DNA of 64,000 nucleotides from Giesbergeria sp. (GCF_028686475.1 NZ_JAQUCA010000006.1:1-64000); one strand, 5' to 3'; positions 1 through 9,397 are shown, numbered from the stretch's first letter. A program made the numbers and translations. Notes: a model not told the origin generated them from the letters alone.

Positions 1-135
1 AATCCGATGAATTTCACAACCTTGTCACTCATCTTTTTATACGAAAGTATAATTTAAATCTTTTATTTAGAAGTTAATAATTTTAAAAACAAAAAAATTG
101 AAAACATTTGAAATTTTACCACCACCAAGCGCTTA
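1..135 (+). promoter_or_regulatory. AT-rich leader upstream of pelF with possible promoter
   Basis: This non-coding stretch is strikingly AT-rich compared with the rest of the window. It contains a perfect TATAAT at 48-53, with a TTGTCA at 22-27 as the best -35 candidate, but the 20 nt spacer is longer than ideal. A small perfect palindrome, TTATAC-GAAA-GTATAA (37-52), overlaps the -10 element and could be an operator or an RNA hairpin. There is no pelE coding sequence here, so pelF probably starts its own transcript. The promoter call is inference from motifs only. Confidence 0.4.
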
Positions 136-1686
136 ATGGACAACAACCCGCGCAAGCACCCCAAGGCCGCCAATGCCGACATTGCCCTGCTGCTAGAAGG
201 CACCTTTCCGTATGTCAGTGGCGGGGTATCGAGCTGGATTAACCAAATCATTCGCGCTTATCCCGAATACCGTTACGCCATCATTTTTTTGGGCAGTCGC
301 CGTGGCGATTACAAAGGCTTTCGGTACGAACTGCCCGCCAATGTGGTGCATTTTGAAGAACACTACCTCTACGACGATTTAACCGCCGCTGGCTTGCCCA
401 CAGGGCGCAAAGGCAGCCCCGCGGCCTTTGCCATGATGAATGCGCTGGTGCAATCATTGCGCCAAGGCGAAGCAGGGCGAGACCTGACCTTGGGTTTGCT
501 GCGCGATTTGGTGCGCGAAATCATGCCCGGTGGCCAGTTGCAATTGGACGATTTTTTATACAGCGAACTCTCTTGGCAACTGCTGCGCGATACCTACCGT
601 GAGTATTGCACCGACCCCTCGTTTGTCGATTATTTTTGGACGGTACGCATCATGTTTCAGCCGCTGTGGCTGTTGGCGCGTATTGCCCACCAGCTGCTGC
701 CGGTGCGGGTGCTGCACAGTGCATCCACCGGCTATGCGGGCTGCTTGGGGGCAATGGTGCATCAAAGCCGGGGGCTGCCGCTGATTTTGTCGGAACATGG
801 CATTTACACCAAAGAGCGCCAAATTGACCTGCTCAAAAGCGAGTGGATTCGCGACAACCGCAACGTGTTTCAGCGCGACCCGACCGAGGTATCGTACTTC
901 CGGCAAATGTGGATTCGGTTTTTTGAGTGGATGGGGCGCTACTGCTACGAAGCCGCCAACCCCATCATTGCGCTCTACGAAACCAACCGCCTGCGCCAAG
1001 TGCATGACGGAGCCAAGGCCGAACGCACCTTCAACATCCCCAACGGCATCAACTTGGGGCGCTTTGCCCCCTTACGCAGCCAACGCCCCGCAACGCCGCC
1101 GCCAGTGTTGTGCCTGATTGGCCGGGTGGTACCGATTAAAGATGTCAAAACCTTCATCCGTGCCATGCGCCGGGTGGTGAACCAATTGCCACAGGCCGAA
1201 GGCTGGATTGCTGGCCCAGCAGAAGAAGACCCCAGTTATGCCCAAGAATGCACCAACTTGGTCCAAAGTTTGGGCCTACAAACCCAGGTTAAATTTTTGG
1301 GCTTTCAGAAGGTAGAGGCCCTGATGCCGCAAATTGGGCTGGTGGTGCTGTCGTCCATCAGCGAAGCGCTGCCGCTGGTGATTTTGGAAGGCTACGCCGC
1401 TGGCGTGCCGACCATCTCCACCGATGTAGGCTCTTGCCGCCAACTGATTGAGGGCCTAGATGCCGAAGACCGCGCTTTAGGCCCGAGTGGCCGCGTGGTC
1501 AACATTGCCGACCCGCAAGCGCTGGCCGATGCCAGCATCGCCCTGCTCTCTGATACCCAAGCCTGGGCGCAGGCCAGCGCTGCCGCCATTGCCCGGGTGG
1601 AGCGCTACTACACCGACACCATGATGTTTGACCGCTACCGCCAAGTCTATGAGCAAGCGCTACACCACCCGAAAGGAGCGCCCTGA
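136..1686 (+). CDS. pelF: PelF, GT4-family glycosyltransferase of Pel polysaccharide synthesis
   Basis: Predicted cytoplasmic glycosyltransferase that polymerises the Pel exopolysaccharide from a UDP-sugar donor, working with the membrane proteins PelD, PelE and PelG. The 516-residue product has the characteristic PelF N-terminus (LLEGTFPYVSGGVSSW, about residues 19-34), the PelF-specific region (DUF3492) and a C-terminal GT4/GT-B half. The donor-site motif E-x7-E is visible at E410/E418 in SSISEALPLVILEG. The length is normal for the family. It overlaps pelG by one base (TGATG), so the two are translationally coupled. The upstream DNA is AT-rich and non-coding, so pelA-E are not directly upstream as in the classical operon. 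Family assignment is strong; the biochemical role is from knowledge of the family. Confidence 0.93.
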   Translation: MDNNPRKHPKAANADIALLLEGTFPYVSGGVSSWINQIIRAYPEYRYAIIFLGSRRGDYKGFRYELPANVVHFEEHYLYDDLTAAGLPTGRKGSPAAFAMMNALVQSLRQGEAGRDLTLGLLRDLVREIMPGGQLQLDDFLYSELSWQLLRDTYREYCTDPSFVDYFWTVRIMFQPLWLLARIAHQLLPVRVLHSASTGYAGCLGAMVHQSRGLPLILSEHGIYTKERQIDLLKSEWIRDNRNVFQRDPTEVSYFRQMWIRFFEWMGRYCYEAANPIIALYETNRLRQVHDGAKAERTFNIPNGINLGRFAPLRSQRPATPPPVLCLIGRVVPIKDVKTFIRAMRRVVNQLPQAEGWIAGPAEEDPSYAQECTNLVQSLGLQTQVKFLGFQKVEALMPQIGLVVLSSISEALPLVILEGYAAGVPTISTDVGSCRQLIEGLDAEDRALGPSGRVVNIADPQALADASIALLSDTQAWAQASAAAIARVERYYTDTMMFDRYRQVYEQALHHPKGAP

Positions 1687-3059
1687 TGGCTGGCATTGGC
1701 TTTGAACTGCGCCGCCTGCTACGCAAAAACACCCTGCTGGGTTTAGCGCAAGCCTATGCCTATGCCGGGGTGATTGGCTCGGGGCCGTGGATTTTTTCCA
1801 TTGTGGGGATTTTGCTGGTGGGAATTTTTAGCGCCAGCGTGGTGGTGCCCGCTTTTTTTGTCACGCAGTTTCAAACCTCGGTCACCTATTTGGTGGCCAG
1901 CAGTTTGGTACTGACCGGGCTGGTGCAACTGGCGTTTACCCGTTTTGTGTCCGACCGCTTGTTTGAAAAAAAGCCCGAAGTGATTTTGCCCAATCTGCAC
2001 GGCCTGCTGCTGCTGGTGGTGGGCGCGGCCAGCATTTTGGGCACGCTGGCCTTGTTTGTACTGCTACCGGGCGAGCGCCTGTTGTATCGGCTGTTGATGT
2101 TGGCCGGTTTTGTGGTGATGTGTGCCGTCTGGGTGCTGACGGTGCTGCTCTCGGGCATGAAGCACTACAAAGCCATTACCTTCTTGTTTGCTGGGGCTTA
2201 CACCCTGATTGTGATTGCGGCCCTGCTGATGCGCCCTTGGGGCTTAGAGGGCCTGCTGGGCGGCTTTGTATTGGGCAATTTGGTGCTGCTGGCCGGAATG
2301 TGGTTGTTTGTGGTGCATGACTTCAACCCTACGGGACAGTTGATGGCCTTTGATTTCGCCCGGCGTGAGCTGTGCTACTTCTCTTTGATGGCGGTGGGCT
2401 TTTTGTACAACTTTGGCATCTGGGTGGATAAGCTGATGTTTTGGTACTTTGAGCCTACCTCGCAGCAGGTGATTGGCCACCTGCGCGCCTCGCTGATTTA
2501 CGACCTGCCGGTGTTTTTATCCTACCTGTCCATCATTCCGGGCATGGCGGTATTTTTGGTACGCATCGAGACCGATTTTGTCGAGTTTTACGACAAGTTT
2601 TATGATGCGGTCCGCAGTGGTGGTTCTTTAGAATACATCGAATCCATGCGCGATGAAATGGTCTATTCGATTCAGCAAGGGCTGGTAGAAATTGCCAAAA
2701 CCCAAACTTTGGCCGTACTCATCACCTTTGTGGCTGGGCCAGCTATCTTAAAAGCCTTGGGCATTTCTTTGCTTTACCTGCCCTTGCTGTATGTGCAGGT
2801 GGTGGGGGCCGGTTTGCAGGTGGGGCTGATGGCGGTGCTGAACGTGTTTTTTTACTTAGACCAGCGCCGCATTGTGTTGCTACTGTGTGGCCAAATGGTG
2901 CTGCTCAATATCGTACTCACCGCCCTGAGCCAATACTATGGGGCCGCCCTGTATGGCTATGGCTTTACGGTAGCCATGCTGATAACCCTGCTCACAGGCT
3001 TGATTTTGCTCACGCGCCAACTGAATCGTTTGGAATACCAAACCTTTATGCTCCAGTAG
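1686..3059 (+). CDS. pelG: PelG, Wzx/MATE-like Pel exporter subunit
   Basis: Polytopic inner-membrane protein of 457 residues starting MAGIGFELRRLLRKNTLLGL, the typical PelG beginning. It is hydrophobic throughout, with roughly twelve membrane segments, and belongs to the polysaccharide-transporter/MATE-like superfamily. In Pel systems PelG is thought to move the growing polymer across the inner membrane in a complex with PelD, PelE and the glycosyltransferase PelF. The start overlaps the pelF stop. The following gene begins about 60 nt downstream, probably on the same transcript. No truncation or frameshift is seen. Confidence 0.92.
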   Translation: MAGIGFELRRLLRKNTLLGLAQAYAYAGVIGSGPWIFSIVGILLVGIFSASVVVPAFFVTQFQTSVTYLVASSLVLTGLVQLAFTRFVSDRLFEKKPEVILPNLHGLLLLVVGAASILGTLALFVLLPGERLLYRLLMLAGFVVMCAVWVLTVLLSGMKHYKAITFLFAGAYTLIVIAALLMRPWGLEGLLGGFVLGNLVLLAGMWLFVVHDFNPTGQLMAFDFARRELCYFSLMAVGFLYNFGIWVDKLMFWYFEPTSQQVIGHLRASLIYDLPVFLSYLSIIPGMAVFLVRIETDFVEFYDKFYDAVRSGGSLEYIESMRDEMVYSIQQGLVEIAKTQTLAVLITFVAGPAILKALGISLLYLPLLYVQVVGAGLQVGLMAVLNVFFYLDQRRIVLLLCGQMVLLNIVLTALSQYYGAALYGYGFTVAMLITLLTGLILLTRQLNRLEYQTFMLQ

Positions 3060-3120
3060 CATAGTGGCTGCGCCTGATGAAATCCCCCCATCTTTACTGC
3101 ACTTGAGTTGCATCTTTACC

Positions 3121-4287
3121 ATGCCTTTGCTACGTCCTCGTGTTTCGCCATTTGCCGCCCCGTGCTGGGCCGCTGCCTTGCTGGCACTGGCCGCTGGCAG
3201 TGCCAATGCCAATGTCAGTGTGCAAATAGTGGCCCCCAGTGGCCAAACCCCAGTGCTAGAACTGCAAACACCGGTGCGATTGACAGCGTTGGTCAATATA
3301 GATGGCCAGCCGGTCGATAACGGTACGCCGGTGCATTGGAGCAGCAGCAGCTTGGCCGGGAGCTTTGCAACCAGCAGCAGCCCCACCGTCAGTGGCCGGG
3401 CCAGCACGCTGCTGCGCGGCATGGTGCCCGGAGCGCACAGCCTGCACGCCGAAGCCGAAGTAGCTGGGCAGCGCTACGCCGTGACCTATGGGTTTTATTT
3501 GCGCCAGCTCCCCAGCCCGCTAGAGCTGCTGGTGCCCGCTTATTTTTATCCGTCGAGTGGGGGTTCGGGCTGGGATATTTTGGCGGCGGCGGCCAGCACT
3601 TACCCCGATTTAAAAATCAGCGCCATCCTCAACCCAAGCAATGGTATTTTTACGAGCGCCCCAGCCCGCTATGTGCAGGCAGCGCAAAACTTTGTGGATG
3701 CTGGCGGCCAATTGTTGGGCTACGTCTATACCAATTATGGGCGTGGCCCGCGCACCTTGGCCGATGTGCAAACCAACGTTGACCGCTATTTAACACTGTA
3801 CGGGCGCGGCCTGATTAGCGGCATTTTTGTCGATGAAATGAGCAACAAAGCCAGCGATTTGGCTTTTTACCAAGCGTTGTACCGCTACATCAAAGACAAA
3901 GACCCCAGCCTGCGCGTGGTGGGCAATCCGGGCACCATACCGGCGACGCGCATGGCCACGGTGGCCGATGCCCTGATTACCTTTGAAGGCCAAGCGCTTA
4001 ATTTTGCCAATTACGACCCCCGGCGCACCGGCCCTTGGCTTTACAACCTGAGCAACAGCCGCCAAGGCGCGTTGGTTCACAATGCCAGCACCTGCACCGC
4101 CATGCAAACCGCGCTCAAGCGCGCCGCCACGGCACAGGCCAATAGCGGCTTGGTGTATATCACGCACCGGCCATACGACTACGCAACCAACACCGGCAAC
4201 CCCTGGGCCAGTCTGCCCACCTACTGGACAGCCCTGCTCCAGAGCCTGCAAGCTATCAACCAAGGCCAGCCGCTGCCAACGTGCTAG
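3121..4287 (+). CDS. secreted spherulin-4-like (GH114/GH135-like) protein next to pelFG
   Basis: From the ATG at 3121 the product is 388 residues and begins with a clear signal peptide (MPLLRPRV..., hydrophobic core, cleavage near SANANV). A GTG at 3064 would put 19 non-signal residues in front, so it is less likely. After an immunoglobulin-like segment (about residues 25-130), the region from LELLVPAYFYPSSG onward resembles the spherulin-4 family, TIM-barrel proteins related to GH114/GH135 galactosaminoglycan hydrolases. The motif GIFVDEM (D238, E239) sits where an acidic active-site pair is expected. Position directly after pelG suggests trimming or release of a galactosamine-rich polymer, as the PelA hydrolase does. 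The function is inference. Confidence 0.75.
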   Translation: MPLLRPRVSPFAAPCWAAALLALAAGSANANVSVQIVAPSGQTPVLELQTPVRLTALVNIDGQPVDNGTPVHWSSSSLAGSFATSSSPTVSGRASTLLRGMVPGAHSLHAEAEVAGQRYAVTYGFYLRQLPSPLELLVPAYFYPSSGGSGWDILAAAASTYPDLKISAILNPSNGIFTSAPARYVQAAQNFVDAGGQLLGYVYTNYGRGPRTLADVQTNVDRYLTLYGRGLISGIFVDEMSNKASDLAFYQALYRYIKDKDPSLRVVGNPGTIPATRMATVADALITFEGQALNFANYDPRRTGPWLYNLSNSRQGALVHNASTCTAMQTALKRAATAQANSGLVYITHRPYDYATNTGNPWASLPTYWTALLQSLQAINQGQPLPTC

Positions 4288-4289
4288 TT

Positions 4290-5036
4290 TTAGGCCGTGG
4301 CCCCCAAGGCATCGGCGCGCGCTTGCGCGGCCTCAAAATCTAAATCGCCCGAGTAAATGGCGCGGCCACAAATCACGCCTTGCACGCCTTCGTCCTCTAC
4401 CGCGCACAAGGCTTCGATGTCGGCCATGCTACCCAAGCCGCCCGAGGCAATCACCGGGATAGTAACGGCCTGCGCCAGCTTGACAGTGGCCTCTACGTTG
4501 ATGCCCGAGAGCATCCCGTCGCGGCCAATGTCGGTGTAGATGATGGACTCTACGCCCCAGTCTTCAAATTTTTTGGCCAAATCGGTCACGTTGTGGCCGG
4601 TGAGTTTGCTCCAACCATCGGTAGCAACTTTGCCATCTTTGGCATCTAGGCCCACAATGATGTGGCCGCCAAAAGCAGTGCAAGCATCTTTGAGGAAGCC
4701 GGGATTTTTAACGGCTGCCGTGCCAATAATCACATAGCGCAAGCCGCCGTCAATGCAGCGCTCGATGGTGTCCAAATCGCGAATGCCGCCACCCAGTTGC
4801 ACCGGAATGTCGTCGCCCACTTCGCGCAGGATGGCCTTGATAGCGGCCAAGTTTTGCGGCTTGCCCGCAAAGGCACCATTTAAGTCCACCAAATGCAGGC
4901 GGCGCGCACCGGCATTTACCCAACGGCGCGCCATCGCGGCGGGGTCTTCACCAAAGGTGGTGGATTGGTCCATATCGCCTTGTTTCAGGCGTACACAGTG
5001 GCCGTCTTTGAGGTCGATGGCGGGGATGAGCAACAT
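4290..5036 (-). CDS. hisA: HisA, ProFAR isomerase
   Basis: 1-(5-phosphoribosyl)-5-[(5-phosphoribosylamino)methylideneamino]imidazole-4-carboxamide isomerase, the fourth step of histidine synthesis. The 248-residue product starts [20 protein letters not shown], giving the catalytic Asp of the first beta strand. It keeps the phosphate-binding loops of the duplicated half-barrel (QLGGGIRD and IASGGLGSM) and the second-half catalytic Asp in YTDIGRDGM. An upstream in-frame ATG at 5093 adds 19 hydrophobic residues not found in the family, so 5036 is chosen. It lies downstream of hisH with a gap of about 75 nt. hisF, usually next, is absent here: the adjacent gene is the convergent spherulin-like CDS. 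Confidence 0.95.
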   Translation of the reverse strand: MLLIPAIDLKDGHCVRLKQGDMDQSTTFGEDPAAMARRWVNAGARRLHLVDLNGAFAGKPQNLAAIKAILREVGDDIPVQLGGGIRDLDTIERCIDGGLRYVIIGTAAVKNPGFLKDACTAFGGHIIVGLDAKDGKVATDGWSKLTGHNVTDLAKKFEDWGVESIIYTDIGRDGMLSGINVEATVKLAQAVTIPVIASGGLGSMADIEALCAVEDEGVQGVICGRAIYSGDLDFEAAQARADALGATA

Positions 5037-5110
5037 GGTGGGTTTGGCAAAAACGTAACAAACAACAAAAAAATGCGATTGCACCTCAAACAAGAGGCAC
5101 CAACCGGGAC

Positions 5111-5779
5111 TTAGGGCATCCAGTGCAAAAAGTTGCGATAAAGCTGCAAGCCTTGGTCGGCACTTTTTTCGGGGTGAAATTGCGTGGCAAAAATATTATC
5201 GCGCGCAATCGCGGCAGCAAACCAGCCGCCATAGTCGGCCTCGCCAGCGCAATGCGCGGCTTGGGCCGGTCGGGCATAAAAACTATGCACAAAATAGAAA
5301 TAACTATGGTCGGGCACGCCTGCCCACACCGGATGCACTGCACCCGCGTGGCGCACTTGGCGCACTTGGTTCCAGCCCATTTGCGGCACTTTGTAGCGGC
5401 TGCCATCGGTTTGGCTGCGGCCTTGCAGGTCAAACTTGACGACCTCGCCGGGAACCAGGCCCAAGCCGGGGGTATCGCCCTCGGCGCTGTGGTCGAGCAG
5501 CATTTGCATCCCCACACAGACACCAAACAGCGGTTTGTTGACCGCTGCTTCTAGCACCGAGGCGCGCAGGCCCGATTGGGCCAACTCGCGCATACAGTCG
5601 GGCATGGCCCCTTGACCGGGCAAGACGACGCGCTGCGCGGCGCGCACATCTTCGGGCTTGGAGGTAACTTGCACCGTCCAGCCACTGCCTTGGGCCGCTG
5701 CTTGCACCGCTTGCGATACCGAACGCAAATTGCCCATGCCGTAGTCCACCACGGCCACGATTTTGCTGGCACTCATCAC
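5111..5779 (-). CDS. hisH: HisH, glutaminase subunit of imidazole glycerol phosphate synthase
   Basis: Class I glutamine amidotransferase that supplies ammonia to HisF in histidine synthesis. The 222-residue product contains [12 protein letters not shown] near the N-terminus, the nucleophile Cys88 in [10 protein letters not shown], and the His202/Glu204 pair in QFHPEKS, completing the triad. The start overlaps the end of hisB by 4 nt, indicating a hisB-hisH-hisA operon. A second ATG follows immediately (5776), so the true start is ambiguous by one codon. Its partner HisF must be encoded outside the window. Confidence 0.95.
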   Translation of the reverse strand: MMSASKIVAVVDYGMGNLRSVSQAVQAAAQGSGWTVQVTSKPEDVRAAQRVVLPGQGAMPDCMRELAQSGLRASVLEAAVNKPLFGVCVGMQMLLDHSAEGDTPGLGLVPGEVVKFDLQGRSQTDGSRYKVPQMGWNQVRQVRHAGAVHPVWAGVPDHSYFYFVHSFYARPAQAAHCAGEADYGGWFAAAIARDNIFATQFHPEKSADQGLQLYRNFLHWMP

Positions 5780-6363
5780 AAAGAACCTTTGGTGGACGGA
5801 ATGGTGCCAGCAGCGCGCGGGTCTAGCTCCAGCGCGGCGCGCAACGCACGGGCAAACGCCTTAAAAATAGTTTCGCATTGGTGGTGCGCGTTAATGCCCT
5901 TGAGGTTGTCAATGTGCAAGGAAACGCCCGCATGGTTGACAAAACCTTGGAAAAACTCAAACACCAATTGCGTGTCCAGCTGGCCGAGCATGGCGCTGGT
6001 AAATTGCACATCCATGTGCAAACCGGGGCGACCAGAAAAGTCCACTACCACGCGGCTTAAAGCCTCGTCTAGCGGCACATAAGCATGGCCATAGCGGCGA
6101 ATGCCTTTTTTATCGCCCACGGCTTGGGCAAACGCTTGGCCTAGCGTGATGCCAATATCCTCGACGGTGTGGTGGCCGTCAATGTGCAAATCGCCTTGGC
6201 ATTGGACATCTAAATCCATCAGGCCGTGGCGGGCAATTTGCTCTAGCATGTGGTCTAAAAAACCAATGCCGCTGTGGAGTTGGGCTTGGCCGGTGCCGTC
6301 CAAATTGAGACGTACCGTAATTTTGGTTTCCAGCGTATGGCGGGTAACGTCGGCTTGACGCAT
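5776..6363 (-). CDS. hisB: HisB, imidazoleglycerol-phosphate dehydratase
   Basis: Monofunctional 195-residue dehydratase (no fused phosphatase domain), the sixth step of histidine synthesis. Both metal-binding signatures are present: [11 protein letters not shown] in the first half and [14 protein letters not shown] in the second. It starts with [17 protein letters not shown], typical of the family. It is the first gene of the minus-strand hisB-hisH-hisA unit. The upstream 118 nt (6364-6481) is shared with the divergent hisC, so the promoters of both probably lie there. No His-rich leader peptide was seen in that gap. Confidence 0.95.
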   Translation of the reverse strand: MRQADVTRHTLETKITVRLNLDGTGQAQLHSGIGFLDHMLEQIARHGLMDLDVQCQGDLHIDGHHTVEDIGITLGQAFAQAVGDKKGIRRYGHAYVPLDEALSRVVVDFSGRPGLHMDVQFTSAMLGQLDTQLVFEFFQGFVNHAGVSLHIDNLKGINAHHQCETIFKAFARALRAALELDPRAAGTIPSTKGSL

Positions 6364-6481
6364 GTCGTGGGGCGCTCGTTCTAGGGTGATGGGAAGCTGG
6401 GCATGATAGCATCCAGCGCCTGAGCGGCAGCCCGTGTTTTGTCTGTTGCAACGCTGCCGCCCCTTCTTGGGAAGCTATCGC

Positions 6482-7555
6482 ATGAGCCGTTTTTGGAGCG
6501 CCGTAGTTCACGGCCTGACCCCTTATGTTCCGGGCGAACAGCCCAAAATTGACAATCTGGTCAAACTCAATACCAACGAGCATCCCTATGGCCCCTCGCC
6601 ACGCGCTTTAGAGGCTATTCGGCAGGCCACCAACGACAGCCTGCGCCTCTACCCCGACCCCAACGCCGATGCCCTCAAAGCCGCCTTGGCGCAACGCCAC
6701 GGTGTGCAGCCAAACCAAATTTTTGTCGGCAATGGTTCGGACGAGGTGCTGGCGCACGCTTTTATGGCGCTGCTAGACCAAGAGCGCCCGCTGTGGTTTC
6801 CGGACATTACTTACAGTTTTTACCCGGTGTATTGTGGTTTGTATGGGGTTCAGCACCAGACCATCCCACTCACGGCAGATTACGCCATTTGCGCCGATGA
6901 TTATTTGCCCCAAGACGAAAGCCAAGCCGGGGCCATCATCTTCCCCAACCCCAATGCCCCCACTGGCTGCTTGCTGCCCTTGGCCGAGATTGAGCGCATC
7001 GTGGCGGGCAACCCCGATGCCGTGGTGTTGGTCGATGAAGCCTATGTCGATTTTGGTGGCGACAGCGCCATTGCCTTGGTCAACCAATACCCCAATCTGC
7101 TGGTGGTGCATACCTTCTCGAAAAGCCGTTCTTTGGCTGGTTTGCGTGTCGGTTTTGCCGTGGGGCATCCCGCGCTGATAGAGGGGCTAGAGCGGGTGAA
7201 AAACAGCTTTAACTCCTATCCGCTAGACCGGCTGGCCTTGGCCGGTGCCGTGGCCTCGGTGGAGGATGAAACCTATTTCCAAGACAGTTGCCGCAAAGTG
7301 ATGGCCACCCGTGCCACGCTGGTGGCGCAAATGCAGGGCTTGGGCTTTGAGGTTTTGCCATCGGCGGCCAACTTTATTTTTGCTCGCCACCCAGCGCACG
7401 ATGCCGCTGGTTTGGCGGCAGCGCTGCGCCAGCGCGCCATCATTGTGCGCCACTTTAAGCAAGCGCGCATTGAGCAGTTTTTGCGTATCACCATTGGCAC
7501 CGATGCCCAATGCGCCACGCTGGTGCAGGCGCTGACCGAGATTTTGGCAGGCTAA
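6482..7555 (+). CDS. hisC: HisC, histidinol-phosphate aminotransferase
   Basis: PLP-dependent class I/II aminotransferase converting imidazole acetol phosphate to histidinol phosphate. The 357-residue protein starts [20 protein letters not shown]. The 16 extra residues of an upstream ATG (6434) are not family-like. Visible features are [12 protein letters not shown] near the N-terminus, the PNPNAPTG cofactor motif, and the Schiff-base lysine K214 in [13 protein letters not shown]. It is transcribed away from hisB. In related bacteria hisC usually sits upstream of hisB on the same strand, so this cluster is rearranged here. serB follows after 16 nt. Confidence 0.95.
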   Translation: MSRFWSAVVHGLTPYVPGEQPKIDNLVKLNTNEHPYGPSPRALEAIRQATNDSLRLYPDPNADALKAALAQRHGVQPNQIFVGNGSDEVLAHAFMALLDQERPLWFPDITYSFYPVYCGLYGVQHQTIPLTADYAICADDYLPQDESQAGAIIFPNPNAPTGCLLPLAEIERIVAGNPDAVVLVDEAYVDFGGDSAIALVNQYPNLLVVHTFSKSRSLAGLRVGFAVGHPALIEGLERVKNSFNSYPLDRLALAGAVASVEDETYFQDSCRKVMATRATLVAQMQGLGFEVLPSAANFIFARHPAHDAAGLAAALRQRAIIVRHFKQARIEQFLRITIGTDAQCATLVQALTEILAG

Positions 7556-7571
7556 AGCTCAGCATCATCCT

Positions 7572-8291
7572 ATGACCACTACCACCGAAATCTCCCCCGG
7601 CCTTGTCCTCCAAGGCATTACCAACCCCTTGCGCCTGCAAGACTTCAAGCTCATCGCGTTTGATATGGACTCGACGCTCATCAACATCGAGTGTATTGAC
7701 GAAATCGCCGATGCAGCGGGCCGCAAGGCCGAAGTGGCCGCCATTACCGAAGCCGCGATGCAAGGCCACATTACCGACTTTAAGGACAGCCTGCGCCGCC
7801 GTTTGGCCTTGCTCCAAGGGGTGCCCGTCACACACCTAGAGGCGGTATTCACCGAGCGCCTGCGTTTTAACCCCGGCGCGCAAGCCTTGATGGCGGCTGC
7901 GCGCGCTGCTGGCCTGAAAACCCTGTTGGTGTCGGGTGGCTTCACTTTCTTTGCCGACCGGGTAAAAACCGGCTTGGGCATGGACTTTGCCCGCGCCAAC
8001 CAGTTAGAAATCGCCGATGGCCACCTGACAGGCCGCTTGGTAGAGCAATGTTGGGGCGATATTTGCGATGGCACTGAAAAACGCCGCACCCTGTTAGAGG
8101 TGGCCAGCCTGCTGGGCATTGAGCCAAGCCAAACCATTGCCGTGGGCGATGGGGCCAACGATTTACCCATGATGGGCGCGGCAGGGTTGTCGGTGGCCTA
8201 CCATGCCAAACCAGCGGTGCGCGCCCAAGCCAAGGTAGCGATTAACAGCGGTGGCTTAGACCGCCTGCTAGAAGTGGTAACCACCGCATGA
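7572..8291 (+). CDS. serB: SerB, phosphoserine phosphatase
   Basis: HAD-superfamily phosphatase producing L-serine from phosphoserine, 239 residues. The catalytic motif DMDST (D31 nucleophile, D33 acid/base) follows LQDFKLIAF. Motif II is in LLVSGGFTFF, and motif III in AVGDGANDLPMM, with the metal-binding Asp residues. It lies 16 nt after hisC and overlaps the next gene by 4 nt (ATGA), so hisC-serB-globin may form one transcript. Linking his and ser genes is not an obvious regulon; co-location may be fortuitous. Confidence 0.93.
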   Translation: MTTTTEISPGLVLQGITNPLRLQDFKLIAFDMDSTLINIECIDEIADAAGRKAEVAAITEAAMQGHITDFKDSLRRRLALLQGVPVTHLEAVFTERLRFNPGAQALMAAARAAGLKTLLVSGGFTFFADRVKTGLGMDFARANQLEIADGHLTGRLVEQCWGDICDGTEKRRTLLEVASLLGIEPSQTIAVGDGANDLPMMGAAGLSVAYHAKPAVRAQAKVAINSGGLDRLLEVVTTA

Positions 8292-8755
8292 GCGCCCCAA
8301 GCCTCCCAGAAAATGCGCCCAACTTAGCGCAAATTACTACCTTGGTGCATGATTTTTATGCCGATGTGCGCGCCGACCCAGTGTTGGGGCCAGTGTTTGA
8401 GCAAGCCCTGCATGAGCGCTGGCAACCGCACCTGCAACGCATGGTCAATTTTTGGAGCACGATTGCGCTGGGCAGCAAAAGCTACAGCGGCAATGTATTT
8501 GCCAAACACATGGCCTTGCAAGGCATCACGCCCGAGCATTTTGCTGCTTGGGTGCGGCTGTGGGGGCAACATACCGAGCGGCTGTTTGCGCCAGAAATCG
8601 CCCATGAATTACAAACCGTGGCCCACGGCATTGCACGCAATCTGTATTTGGGCTACTTTGGCACACGCCCGGTGTTCAGCACCGACCCGCCGCCCGACCC
8701 GCACGCCCTGCCCATTTTTCCGGGAACTTCGGCACAAGCCACAGACTCTATCTAA
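8288..8755 (+). CDS. group III truncated haemoglobin
   Basis: A 155-residue protein of the group III (P-type) truncated globins, small haem proteins that bind oxygen or NO and are found mostly in proteobacteria. The family pattern is visible: LVHDFYADVRADPVLGPVF at the B-helix, RMVNFWSTIALG, then HMALQGITPEHF. H84 is the likely proximal haem ligand, followed by the Trp of FAAWVRLW. The C-terminal tail (about 25 residues, Pro/Asp-rich) is not conserved. It overlaps serB by 4 nt. The physiological ligand cannot be told from sequence; NO defence or microaerobic life are the usual proposals. Confidence 0.85.
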   Translation: MSAPSLPENAPNLAQITTLVHDFYADVRADPVLGPVFEQALHERWQPHLQRMVNFWSTIALGSKSYSGNVFAKHMALQGITPEHFAAWVRLWGQHTERLFAPEIAHELQTVAHGIARNLYLGYFGTRPVFSTDPPPDPHALPIFPGTSAQATDSI

Positions 8756-8833
8756 GCGTTGGGATGCACGCCACACCTTTGGGTGCTTGCTGCCATCCAT
8801 CTTGCCCCTTAAAACCGATTGGAGACTTGTTTC

Positions 8834-9379
8834 ATGCCTATGCCTAGCCCTTCCCTGCGTAGCACGGCCACCGTGATTACCCTCACCACCGCTGCTTTGC
8901 TCATGCCTTCGCTGGCCCATGCCAAGCGCTTTGGTAGCAGCAAGCCGGTGCCCGCTACCCGTATCGGCAGCAGTGCGCCACCCACAGCCCCAACGGTGGC
9001 ATCGCCGTTTGCTACCGCACGGCCCACGGCCCCTACCCCACCCACAACGCCTATGCCCGCCAGTGCCGCACCGATGGCCCCAGCGGCAGGCATGGCCCCA
9101 GCTGCCCCAGCAGCTGCCGCCGGTGGCGGCATGATGGGCACCTTGGGCGCTGCCGCCGTGGGTGCTGTGGCTGGCTCTTTGGCGGGCAATGCTTTGGCCA
9201 GCGCCATGAGTGGCCCAGATGCCAAGGCCAAAGAGGCCGAAGCCGCTGCGGCCAAGGCCAAGGAAGCCGAAGCCGCCGAAAAAGAAGCCCAAGAGCTGCA
9301 AAAGAAGGCCGATGAGGCCAAGAAGAAAGCCGAAGAAGCACGCGCTGCCGCCGCTGCCACAGCGCCAGCGGCCAAATAA
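8834..9379 (+). CDS. secreted Ala/Pro-rich protein with Gly-rich segment and Lys/Glu/Ala coiled coil
   Basis: Not recognised as a named protein. The ATG at 8834 follows a GGAG-like site and gives 181 residues. A signal peptide comes first (cleavage near LAHA-KRFGSS). A Pro/Ala/Thr-rich linker follows (about residues 30-85). Next is a small Gly/Ala helix (GGGMMGTLGAAAVGAVAG), possibly a glycine-zipper membrane segment. A highly charged AK/EA repeat coiled coil (about residues 130-170) ends the protein. The AKRFGSS start plus Gly-rich segment is reminiscent of the N-terminal halves of bacterial Tim44-like proteins, but the Tim44 domain itself is missing. An envelope location is likely. Confidence 0.6.
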   Translation: MPMPSPSLRSTATVITLTTAALLMPSLAHAKRFGSSKPVPATRIGSSAPPTAPTVASPFATARPTAPTPPTTPMPASAAPMAPAAGMAPAAPAAAAGGGMMGTLGAAAVGAVAGSLAGNALASAMSGPDAKAKEAEAAAAKAKEAEAAEKEAQELQKKADEAKKKAEEARAAAAATAPAAK

Positions 9380-9380
9380 A

Positions 9381-9397
9381 CCGCACAGCCAGTGCGG
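9381..9397. terminator. hairpin between convergent genes
   Basis: CCGCAC-AGCCA-GTGCGG forms a 6 bp stem with a 5 nt loop in the short gap between the convergent secreted protein gene and yciH. There is no clear U-run on either strand, so termination is only a possibility. Confidence 0.3.
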
